Of a stretch of 64,000 nt of DNA, positions 26,438 through 37,699 are shown one piece after another. Source of the DNA: Litomosoides sigmodontis (lineage: Eukaryota > Nematoda > Chromadorea > Rhabditida > Onchocercidae). Where the stretch lies: the NCBI GenBank assembly GCA_963070105.1, contig OY718808.1, positions 10,100,898 through 10,164,897 on the forward strand. The letters are read 5' to 3'. How positions within the stretch are numbered: position 1 is the first letter of the stretch; the number at the start of each line of letters is the position of its first letter. The notes under the pieces were generated by a model. The model was given only the letters and a program-made list of their open reading frames with translations, did not search any database and was not told where the DNA came from. The translations under genes and the position numbers were made by a program.

Positions 26438-29104
26438 TCAAAAATCACAGAGACGAAAAACGAATTCATTGGTTGTCAGTGTCAGTAGCGTGTGCTTCTG
26501 GAGCCATCCACAACCGCTAATCCAGGCCATTAAAGAAGGCGTAATGCCGGCTGTCACAACTTCGGCAATCCAACCATTCAGCTTTCTTGTTTCAAAATTC
26601 CAACGAATGCTTCCACTTTCCCGAATTTTTCAACTCTAATTTATTTGTTGAATTCACGTAAAATTTCATTCATTATAAGTTTATTGACAGTTCTTGTTTG
26701 TGCACAAAATGTGCTCGCCATCATTTATCGACCATTCTCTTTCTCGTCTTACTGTGTACCGGAACAGTATTTCGGTTTGCTTACCGGCATAATAAACAGC
26801 TTGGATTTTTTGAATTGCATTTCCTTCAAATGGCAGCTCGCAGTCTTTAAGCATGTTGTAAATTTGCAACTTAGATCCACTGGAATCGACATTATATTCC
26901 AGCCTACAATTGTGAGTGACAAGCGTGATATGCCTTAATCGAGCTAGCCAAAAGCTTTTCTGACCAACGATGGAAGTAATTTGAGTAAGGGAGCGGTGGG
27001 CTTTGCCTGCTTATGGCAACCTGCGAAGTGGTTGGCTGACAAAGCGGCTTATGGCAGTGCTTCTTCCGCTGGAGCGGAGCGATGAGGCTGAGATCGCTGC
27101 GAAGAAACGGGTGAAGCTCGCGTTGCAACTAACATGAATTGCTTATAATGCACATTTGCCACAAGTATGATAGCTTTGGAACATAGCTCGTGCAGGCGGT
27201 GATGAGCACTCAGGCTAAGGTACCGTAACACAATATCAATGTCCAATTTCTCCCACTGCTGTAAATTGCATTATAGCAAAGTGGAAATTGAAGTGCTAGT
27301 TAATTTATGCTTAAGTGTGACAGCAACTGAAACGTCGTCATCCGCCATGCGCACACTTCAAGGAAAGCAAAATTCTTTAAAAAAGGAAAGTTTGATTAAT
27401 TGATAATTGTGATCATCGGATAGGAAATTTCCTCTTATTGTTCAAGAATCCTAATTGGAAATTTCGATTCGGCTAATTGTTAATTTTCGTGATGCATATT
27501 TTAGAGGAGGTTCATTCATTCATTTCAACGAAGAAAGATGTAAGAGCAAAACTTCGTTCAATTTGTTCCGAAGGCCGTCGGTAATGTGGTGGATGAGCGT
27601 CCAAAAGCCCCGCGGTCGAAATGCTCGAATGCACAGGATGAAATCGTCCAAATCATCCGGTGCTTCATCCATCATATCAAAGGAACCTTTCAATGCATAA
27701 TCTATCATCTGCAATGAACTAGCGAATGCCAGCGCGGCAGATGAAATTAAACTTAAATGAAGCAATTCATGGAAGTGGGATTGCCTGCTTAAAAGACTGT
27801 TGCAGTTGGAGAAGCACGGGGAGTACGTGACAAAGTTTCGTTTTCCAGGCTGCTCTCTAACATTTCCACTGCATTCCTTGGCTGACAAAAAGAGACCTCT
27901 CATTTGATTGCCTACAGTTTGTTGCTTAATATCGTGCAACTTGTTAAAATTGACTACATTTTCAACAAATCTTAAAAGAAAACCACTAGATTTCCCTCTC
28001 TACAACACGTTGCTCTCTGAGGTAGAAAAAACATGTGAGTTGATACGATTTTTTAATGAAACTCTCACTCAAAACTAATTTAGACCGTTAAACCTACTGT
28101 TCACTGCGTGCCTAAGGAAGGCGAAAGCATTTGCCAACTTGAATTATTGAAAATTATTTGCAATTTTTCGAATTTCACCAAATTTCAGCGAGCAACTGTG
28201 TGAAAATTTCATAGACTCCGGTGCAACACCGTGCAAAAATTCCGATGCAGCAAACCTGCTGAACTGATTTCTTCCGGTACTCAATTACAATTGATTTAAT
28301 GCCCGGATTAGCATCTATCTCGCTGTGAATGCGATCGATCGTCAAATAGAGTAGATAGCGCATCGTCTCGATTGTGCCATCTTTGGTATGTATTGTAAAA
28401 TCACTTCAAAATGATGGTGTAATGTTGATTAGGCACGCGATAATGAAATGAAATAATTAGTTTAAGATGGCAAAATGCAATGACTGGTTTAGCCGCTAAC
28501 GTAGAAAGACATTAGGAACAGTCTATGCAGTGAAACAATGAAATTCTTTACGGATTTTGAAGTGCTTTAGTGCACATTACGGAGCGATAATCATTGTTGG
28601 GAAGATTTGCCGGTATATTAGGTGTAACGAACGCCGTCGAGGAGAGCCAAGGATGAACTTGGATAAATTCATCGGCTTTAAATCGAAGCTCATAACGTAA
28701 TTGCAGCACGCAATCAAAAAAATCGGACGAATCAAAAATGTTCAAAATTTTTGTCAAAAATTCCGAATTCCAAACATCGATGAGATTTCTTTCAAATATT
28801 AATTCGGTTGATATTTCTGCAAATAGAGAACAACAGTAAAGACTTCAACTCTCTCCTTCCGCAAGTAGTGAAAGAAAAATGCTATTCACGCACCCACATT
28901 TCGTTTAGAAATTGCCTTCGCGGAAATTTTGTATTTTCCTTGCGGTGGAATTGAATAGGAATCAGTGGAGTTTATTGCGATTGTCGTATAGCCGGAGAAG
29001 CACACTGACCTGATTGGTATTTGTAGAACAGAAATTAAATGATTAAATGCTCCCATAAACATATATCGTGAAACAGTCAGGACAGGACAGTGGCTGTTAA
29101 AGCA
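26438..29104 (-). CDS. Multi-exon gene, family not recognised
   Basis: Exons read on the minus strand: 28894-29104 (SRYMFMGAFNHLISVLQIPI), 28552-28816 (FFDCVLQLRYELRFKADEFI), 28256-28403 (DFTIHTKDGTIETMRYLLYL), 27553-27708 (GSFDMMDEAPDDLDDFILCI), then about 27049-27258 (WEKLDIDIVLRYLSLSAHHR), 26753-26903 (LQIYNMLKDCELPFEGNAIQ) and 26438-26581 (VVTAGITPSLMAWISGCGWL, then TGA). The first five join in phase (1, 2, 0, 0). The junctions between the last three are not settled: the exon at 27258 runs into a stop at 27049 unless an internal donor is used. The start codon was not found; an open frame at 29584-29847 could supply it. The product appears helical, soluble and without Cys-rich motifs. I cannot name a function. 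Confidence 0.52.
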
Positions 29105-29109
29105 CTGCA

Positions 29110-30845
29110 CCAGAAGTATTCACCGGCGGAAAGATGAAACACGATTACGCGACCGACATTTGCAGAAGGGCGACCGGCACCTAGTCGCGTCTACTACAAC
29201 GGCAAGCTTCTTGGCGATTAACTATGCTAGCACGTACTGCTTCGTTCCTTCACCTGTGCCAACTACATTTCTGTGGAGGAATTGAGGAAGAAAGAGGGAT
29301 TCAGGTTGCTTGCAAGGAAGGAATTAACTAGCGTGAACTAACGTCCAAAAGTTGCTTGAAATTCTTATGGTGAGGGAAGAGGCATCAACTGAAATGAATG
29401 GACCAAACCACCCGTCACATCTCTCTCTCCTTTTCTTAAGGGCAACTTTCAAAGATTTTTCTGCTCATTAACTCATTCATGAATTGCACTTCTTCATTGC
29501 TTCTTCGCAACATTTCACTGGAAAATAACATCCTTATCTCAACCATCTCTCTCCCACCTCACCAAACTAAGTTTCAAAACTAATCAATAACCCCACCATT
29601 CAACTTCATAATATTTAAATTTGAAGTGAAGATCTTGAAAAATGATTGAACTTATTGATTTTAATGTAAAAATCAATAAACAGAGCATGAAATACCATCG
29701 GACAGAGCGTGGACCATAATTAGTGTAGAAATTTGCCGACAAATTAAACACCGAATTCTCTTGAGCAGAAAGTTTGAATAATTTTTTGTGAATGAACATT
29801 AATTCTGCTAAGGTACTTTCCGGCTTTGTAATTATTGCCAATTCCATTTTCGAATATGCAAATTTCTAAATGAACTGCAGAATAAGCCTTCGTTTTATCA
29901 TTTAATCTGAGTGAGCCTACTGTATCACAGGGAGAGATTAGGTTAAAACAAACTGCATCGAAAACATTTGTTGTGAGTGTTCAAGAAATTTGAGATCGTA
30001 ATAAAGAAAAACTTCCTCATGAGCTTCTCTTACAGTCTTGTTAAATTCATTTGCGTGTAAAACTGCAAGCAAATTACTGTTTCGCCGGGATTTCAGAATG
30101 GAAAGTTCAAAATGGCTCCAGTTCCGCGTTGACCACACGAAACTGAATAAATAGAAAGAATGGTGGAGTGCGACATCGGAAGTGCTATTTGAGGATTTGC
30201 AAATGTCACTCTCAATGCAAATGAGGGGTGGATGTTTTCAGTAGAGCAGGGGAAGAAATCCTCCCATGTATAAAGAGTATGAAAAATGATACTTCTATGA
30301 AAATGGATGAAATGATTCACAAGAGGAAAGGAGATGACCGAATTGGTAAGAAAGGTTACCCCACCGAAGTTATTTTTGGCCTGCTTTACTCACTCACCCA
30401 GAGTCTTTCAACTTTTTAATGTAAACGACTTTCCCCTACAGAAAGATATTTATTAAAGAGATCTGAACCTACAAGAAAACTACACGTTTCACTATTTACT
30501 GCTTTGTGATAATATACAATTTGTCATGGAAAACTTTCGGCATCGACTTGCTTTAAAGATTTCAGAACAGGAAAAAAAATTGGTAGCCAATTTTAATCTA
30601 TCGAAATATGCGACGACTGTTGAAAGTTGAAATTTTCTACGGAGGCAAATTAAAACAGTGATATTCGGTCGTATACGGTGTTGAAATTAGAGCGGATGGA
30701 AATTTTGACAGCTGTTGCATCGATTATTATAAATGAGTAGTGATTAGAACAAAACTAATGGTGCTGGGTAATTGCTTAGGAGCGAAGAAAAATGTACAAA
30801 AAAGTAGTAAAGGAAAACAAAATTAATCAAAATTCGATCAAAAAT
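29110..30845. other. Intergenic or 5' part of the 26.4-29.1 kb gene
   Basis: A minus-strand open frame with an ATG at 29847 (MELAIITKPESTLAELMFIH) is protein-like and might be an upstream exon of the preceding gene, but no clear phase-0 donor links it to the exon at 29104. Nothing else supportable is seen. Confidence 0.3.
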
Positions 30846-30847
30846 TA

Positions 30848-33800
30848 TCACAGAACAATAGCAGTTGTAGCCATTTCCTTAATACCGCAAACATTCTTTC
30901 CCCGATATAATCGATAATATCCGTTTTCACCCCATTTTGCACCCCAGCTATTCTTAATAATCCAGTAAGGCTTGTTTGATTCTTTGCCGTAACCAACAAT
31001 CAAAACGCCGTGGTTCAGGTGTAGCGGTGGACAGAACACTTTCCATGGATGGGAAATTCCATGCCGATAGAATTGTAATGGGCTAGCATTCACACCTGAA
31101 ATACAATTTTCATGTCAAATTTAAAATATCCATTTCTTGACTTGCTGAATTTTCACTTGAAGAATTCCAATACCTTAATTTTCATCTTACTTAAGCTAAG
31201 ACGGTTGCTTAATTTTATATTCAATACGAACCCTGAACAATTTTTAAAAGCCAATAGTCTAAACAGAAAAAGGTGAAAATGTTTACGTCATCAATATTGC
31301 GTCGGATATCATAAAGCTGAGGAAATATTTCCGCGCTACAACCGTGAATTATTATATTCAAAATAATTGAATATTCAAAAATAATGCTGATTCTTACACC
31401 TACTGGCAATTTCAGATTTGCATGGAATATTATGAAATTGAATTTAAGTGTAGTTATCAAAATTTTCGCCTAGTTAACCACTTCAAAGCATACCAATCGA
31501 GATGGGACCTCTTTTAGCAAGCCATGCTGCAATTTTACGCTCGTCATCTGGTAGTTGTAGAGAATCGTTAATGTAAACTGCAATATCTTTCCTCACCAAA
31601 TGACATTTTTCACCGCGGCCATCATAAGGATAATCTTTTTCTGATTCTAATCCACCCATTCGTATTATTTCCCTGCAATAAGCTTAATTTCTCAATTTGA
31701 ATATTGAATTAGTAAAATGAAATTAGACAGAGAAGGAAAACTCTATCAACGCTAATTCACCTTCGATTTTTCCAATTCACACATCAGTACTATGTGTTGG
31801 AAGAGAGAAGAAAATTAAAGCTTAATATCATAAAGTTGTTAACGTACTTGTAAGCATTCAACGGCAAACCACCCCTACAACCATGGTCAACAATATCACA
31901 ATCGACCAGCTCTTGCTCTGACAATGATATCAATTTACCCTTCTTAATTGCCCACGCACCCTCGATATTTCCTGTCACGGAAAATGCCCAACAACTACCA
32001 CAGAAGCCTAAAAAGACCGAAGATTACAAATAAGCTCCTTGAGGAAATAGGAAGAAGTTTTAATCGCATTATCAACATTACTAACTAAATGCCTTGGTTT
32101 ACTTTCTGTTCACTTATTCGCTTAACAAACATTGGTTTAATTTTAGATGCATAGCAAATTTCCGTCTTTCCGAAAATGTTTTCTAACTTTTCTTTTATTT
32201 CTGTTTCATAGCAAGCAAGCTCAAAAAAAGTTCTTAATGCTCCCATTTCATTTCATTTCATTATGTTAATCACTTCAACTCATTTCACCAACCGTTTCAA
32301 TCTATTTCGCTAACTAACCTTGATTTTTCACTTCCGTTACCACACCTTTATCGCGCCAATCAAACGATTCAGGTATTTCATAGTCATGAATACCATGGTC
32401 AGTTAAATTTGCCAAATGTTTCATATTTTTATCCAATGGCCACTCGTAGGGTAACATAATCTGATCAAATATGATATTTCGCTATTATGACATTAATTGA
32501 TACATTTAATGTTCACATGACATAATCATTTTTGCGTAATTCAAAGTGGAAATGACTATTGGCAAAACTTGTTCATATTTTAAATCTCAGAGGAAAAGCA
32601 AGAGCAACCTTCCTGAATTCTTCTTGGGTGAGATCACTGTAAGGTGTTTCACCATAAACTGCAGTACCTTTTTCATTCTTTTGCCACAATTTTGCCAAGC
32701 GTAAATTTCGCTTATAAATTCGAAATCTTTTTAGCAATTCCTCCTTGCTACTATATTTGCGATTGTGCCTAAGAAGAAAGAAGAATAAAATAAGGACAAA
32801 CATTTCTTTATTTACAAATGTACATTTACCTTGAACTTATTTTGCAACTTCAACTTACCCGGAAAGATCTTACTCATATTTCAAGTTCGAATTCACTAAC
32901 GTGGACGGCGTTGGTGAAATTTAGTAGCTCTTCTACTAGGAAATCTTATGTAAGCTAGAGAATGCGGATTTGAAAATCCTGTATGATTTCCAAGGAATTA
33001 TAGGGTCTCACTCTTGGATGAAGTTTCCGAACAAATTCCATAAAGTAAAGTCTTTCTCTATGATAGCCTGTGTTGGTTCGTAATATCGATGACCAACTTT
33101 GATGGCTAATTTATCCATGTTATTGCGAAGTCGATGCCCTTCGGTAACAATCTCTGGTCTAAAATTTATTTCAAACTTTTGGATTATTTTAAAAAACGTT
33201 CGACAAAAAAATTTCAAATCAATTCAAAATCGATCAATATGAATGACTAACCGGTTCTCAATTTTGTGACCAGAAAGTTAATTTTATGTTAATCCTATGC
33301 AAACCTTATCCATCAATGTTTCAAAATTGTCTCGCTTTCTGGCATTTATAAAGTCATAAAGCTTCTTTCTATCTTCGCTATTTAGCAGCTGTCATTTCTT
33401 ATATGAAAAACTTTTAGAAAATTTCGAACTAAAGTATACTCTATTTGACGCTCAGAATTGGCCAGATGCTTTTTGTCACATCCAATATTTGTTATCTCTT
33501 CAGTAGTTTCCCATGCTCTTTGATATATTTCAAATCTGCAAACCTGTAAAGAAAAGAAAGCAAAGTGCTTTTAAAAATTACAAAAATATAAAGAATCTTA
33601 AAAAATCTTTAAAAAAAATTCTAAAATTCCTATGAGAAGTGTGAGAGTCGAAAAGCGAAAGCTAGAACGACATAGCAATGTCATTTTGCGCTAATTGAAT
33701 ACAGCTTCTCACTGCTTATTTATGTTTATAGTAAAGAAATTTTGCAGTAAAGCTGATCTTGACCTATCGTCGTATAACAACCGGCCGACCATCAGAATAA

Positions 33801-34963
33801 TTAGACAATGGTATCGGAAATTTCGTCCAAATTAACAATCCCCGTGATTTGAGGTCCCAACATGTTTTATCACATACTAATTAAGTAGAATTATAACTTA
33901 CCATTCTACTTAACCAGTATTAGTAATGCTAACAATGATATGCGAATGGAACACTTACTTGTTGTTCATAACTTGTAGCTTTCTTGCAATTCACGGCTCG
34001 TATATCATTATGAGAAACTAACTGAAATTTCAGTTATGCATAAGTGACAATTTAAAGCTACTAAAAATATCCCTATAATTCATTTTAATTTCATGGAGGA
34101 TCATGGAGAAATCCTCACCATATTTTCTAGTACAACAACAATTTCCTTTGCAAATTAAATTTAATTATTCATCGCACAAAAGCACCAGTGGAAAGGGAGC
34201 AAAATAGCGGTTAAATCCCAATAAAAAGCAAAAAAAAAAACATATTATAAAAATTTGCTAACATTTTTGGTACAATTCGATTGCGCCATAAGAACATCAA
34301 GGACATATTTGATGCCAGCGACCACCTGTGATGTTATACGTAAAACTTTCACGGGTACCCAATGATGCGCGTCATTTGACGCTCGATTCAGCTCAATTGC
34401 AGCATGCCACGACATATCCTACAAAAAAGAGGAAAGAGAATGAATGGTCAGAATGAATGGTCATTGCCATATTTTCTTAACCTGAATGAAAATGACCTAA
34501 AGTAAGAGTGGATGGCTCATTATTTTTCATTCTTGGCTGTCTTACGGATGAAGGCAGTTATTGCGCAAGTATAATCAATTATGCAACACAACGGCACCAA
34601 ATGAAATTACTTTTTTGTTTAATTCAGTAGTAAGAGAGTCAACGATTGGAAGTTAATCATGTTCAAGTGAATTAAGTGAAAAATATCTTCTTGGCTGCTG
34701 CTTCAAGCTCTTCATTTTACGGACAAAAATTCCATAAGAAAAAGCGATGATAAGGACAATACCTCAAATTCCCCTCTACCAACTTGCTCCACGTCATGCT
34801 TGCCGCCAATCAAGAACGATTTCCGAATGTGCTTCACCTGATCGATCGGTATTTCCTGCTTGCTATCAATACTAAGTTCTTCCGCACTATGTATAATTCT
34901 GCTCGATACTGGCACAGTATTTGCTAAAGTAAGCACAACTATTGTCCAAATTAGTCCCAACAT
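30848..34963 (-). CDS. Cathepsin F-like papain-family cysteine protease with cystatin domain
   Basis: Eleven exons keep phase throughout and give 549 aa: 34763-34963, 34263-34418, 33959-34021, 33440-33543, 33305-33377, 33012-33175, 32609-32768, 32319-32460, 31848-32007, 31494-31672, 30848-31095. Residues 1-22 form a signal peptide ([14 protein letters not shown]). A cystatin-like domain follows with the Q-V-V-A-G motif at about 98-102 and later Cys residues ([20 protein letters not shown]). Next come an I29 inhibitor propeptide ([23 protein letters not shown]) and the mature peptidase C1 domain from about [10 protein letters not shown]. The catalytic set is complete: Gln354, Cys360 (GFCGSCWAF), His496 ([11 protein letters not shown]) and Asn516 (KNSWG). 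The cystatin-I29-C1 order is diagnostic of cathepsin F. It is likely a lysosomal or secreted digestive protease; the acceptor of exon 6 (caaaag) is the least canonical. Confidence 0.95.
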
Positions 34964-37690
34964 TTGTAGCCTTAACAGTTTGCGAAATTAAATTGTTTTT
35001 AGATTGATTTAAAGCGAATGCGATGAAAGAGCACTTTTTTGAAGGATAGAAATGGCCGTTACGTCGAAAGGATATAAAAAATAAGTGAAAAAAAAAACTG
35101 ATAAGCAACACCTCAATCGGGCAAAAAAGGTAACAGTTACAAATAGAAACTTTTCGTTGTTTTAAGAAGGTGAAAAAGTGAAAGGGGACGAAAAGGGAAG
35201 GGAGTTAATAAAGTAGAGAAAGTTTTACGTCAGATTAGCACTGTGGGAAAATGCTTCACTTCCAGAATACTACGATTTACCCATTTTGGACCTTGTGTTG
35301 TTGTTGCACGACAGAGTAGAGAAGGAAGGATGAGTTGGAGTGAATTAGCTACGACAATTAAATGAAATTCGCTGACAAGCGATTACTTAGTAATAAAAGA
35401 TGGGAGTGAAGTTTAGCTTGGAAATGCGTGTGTGTGTGTGTGTGTGTGTGCGTGTGCGTGTGCGTGTTTAACTGAAGTGGACAACGTGACGACGACTTAT
35501 TTCAGCGGCGGGTCGGCTAGTGAAAGCAAAAGGAATGGTATAGGCGTTCCGTTCCAGTGGAAATAGAATTGGAATGGAGAAGGGGGAAGGAAGTGAGAAA
35601 CGAGGTCAAGGAGAAATTAGTTAAGCAAGCTTACTTACTACTTCTCTTCACCGCACCACATTTTAGTGCTGAAAACATCCAGTCCAATGAATAAGAGAAT
35701 GTCTAGTGAATTAGACGCACGTTGTGGGATGAAATGAAATTATTCGGAAACGTGGTCCGGTGATATCGACTGAGAGGATGGCAAAGAGAGAGAGAGGGAG
35801 GAGAGGAGAGGAAAGGGTGAGGGAGCACGAAGAATGGAATAGAAATCGTTTCAATTTTAGCAAATTAAAGAGAATTAGGGAAAAAGGTGGATATGAAAGA
35901 GCACTTCAGGCCTAGCAAATGAAACGGAAGGTCGTCTCATACATGCAGAGGAAGAAAGATGAAAAAGGAAAGGACTTAGTGAACAATTAGCGCATGTCCT
36001 CCTCCCTCCTCTTGTCTTCTGATGTGTTCGTAGCTGCACTTCCGGTCGTAAACTATTTCCCGTATTTCCTATTGTGACATACTGATTTCAGGCATACAGC
36101 TATTAGTGGTAATCCAGCTGGCTGGGCAAATGCATTTGGAGTGGTAATGAATAGAGTAGGATATAGATGATGGAATGAAATTAATTAATTGGATAAAACG
36201 GGTGAAACCAACTGAATTGAGCAGGCAAAGTCAGTTAAATTGCGCGGAAGTGAACAGAGCTGATCGAGGAAACGAAGTTAAATAAAATTGATTGAGTTAT
36301 GGGAAGTGAACAAAAGATGTGGAGATAAAAGGCCGAATTAAGGCGGAATTTACGTTGTATTCGTTGATTTAGCTGACGAGCACCTTCAGGGGATTTAGCC
36401 GAATGGTTAAGTTAAGTTAGGATGAACATAAGCATTGCAAAAGAAAGGATTGGTGAAAGTTGGAAGTGAAAGAAGCTCTAGGATTTTTCGCGAAGCGTAG
36501 CAATCGGCGAGCGGCGACAGCAGATCAGTCTGCAGCAACTGCGTGGGATGGACAGGTAGGTCCTTGTTGGTCTGTTGCGAGGAAGGAGGAGGGAGGAACG
36601 GGGGAGGGGAGAGTTAAGGGCTCAGAGAGGGGTACTCGGATATCACCCATTTCTAGTCCTTGTGCTGCAGGAGACCCACGAGCGCGGGGAAGGGGGGGGC
36701 GAAAAGTTAATTCTGGTCAGGCGGGCACGTGAGCACCACCACTTAGCAGCATCGGGCCATGAATGTTCTCCCTCCGTAAGACTTCGTACATAAAACAACA
36801 GCGCCTTGATGTACGCATCACTCTTGCAAGACGTTCCGTTCCGTTGATGAAATTTAATTTAACTTTCAACACTTTTCCGCCTTGTTTCATTCCAATATTT
36901 GTTCGCAAAGGGAATGAAGTGATTTTGAAGAATATTTGAAATATAAAACGGAATTAGAGTCAGGCCGCACGAAACATTTCAAGTCACACAGTCTGAACTT
37001 TCGCTTTGCTTTTACCTGGCTTGGGCTAGGTGCTCTGCTCTCACTACTTCCAGAGAGACCGCTGTCCTTCCACATTTCTCAGACAACTTCTTGTTGTAAG
37101 GAAAGTTTTGATTTGTGCTTTGTCGCTAATGCCAGCTTTCCAGATGCTCTGTTTGTGTGCAAACGTTAATTAATTAGCCCGACCTCCTCATCACATCAGA
37201 CAAGCTACCAACCACTACTGCTGCCCAACGCTTCTCTTTTTTCGCTGTCCCAATCGATCGATAAAGCAGTGAACAAAAAACTTTATGCTTTCAGTGAATT
37301 CTTTTCGCATGAAATTCTCTGCATCCTTGCAAAAAAAACAAATTAACGAACAATGAAATAAATAACTTTAATATTTCAAACTAAAAATGACCAAATTATA
37401 TGCATTTTCTCCAGTCCGACAAAATTACGCGGTAATTAATTAACTAAAAATATTTCATCCCACTGATCACGCTGAGTCATCGCAGTGCTCATAAATTCTG
37501 ATTCAATATTTCAATGACATTTGCGGAGCAGTATTGTAACATTACTCCTGAAATTTGCTGAGGCTAATGTTGCATTTTGTTTTATCTCATAAATTCGAAG
37601 GTTCATGAATTTCAAGATTAAAATTTAGAAAAAACTGAAATTGAATTTTACGTGAAAAACTAACGTTTTTTCCAGAAGGCATTTTTTTGA
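34964..37690. other. No supported gene; purine-rich with a G-rich patch
   Basis: No exon is supported. The region contains a GT microsatellite (35427-35466), several GA-rich patches and a locally G-rich stretch at about 36570-36705. The open frames over the G-rich stretch have biased Gly/Arg/Ser composition and no splice or start context. Confidence 0.5.
35427..35466. repeat. (GT)n simple repeat
   Basis: A GT run with interspersed CG-containing units follows about 460 bp upstream of the cathepsin F start. Confidence 0.92.
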
Positions 37691-37699
37691 GTGAAAATA

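Noticed and set aside
36460..36793. Two overlapping plus-strand frames rich in Gly, Arg and Ser
   Set aside because: Composition follows the G-rich DNA patch; both frames are open for the same reason and no splice sites or domains are present.
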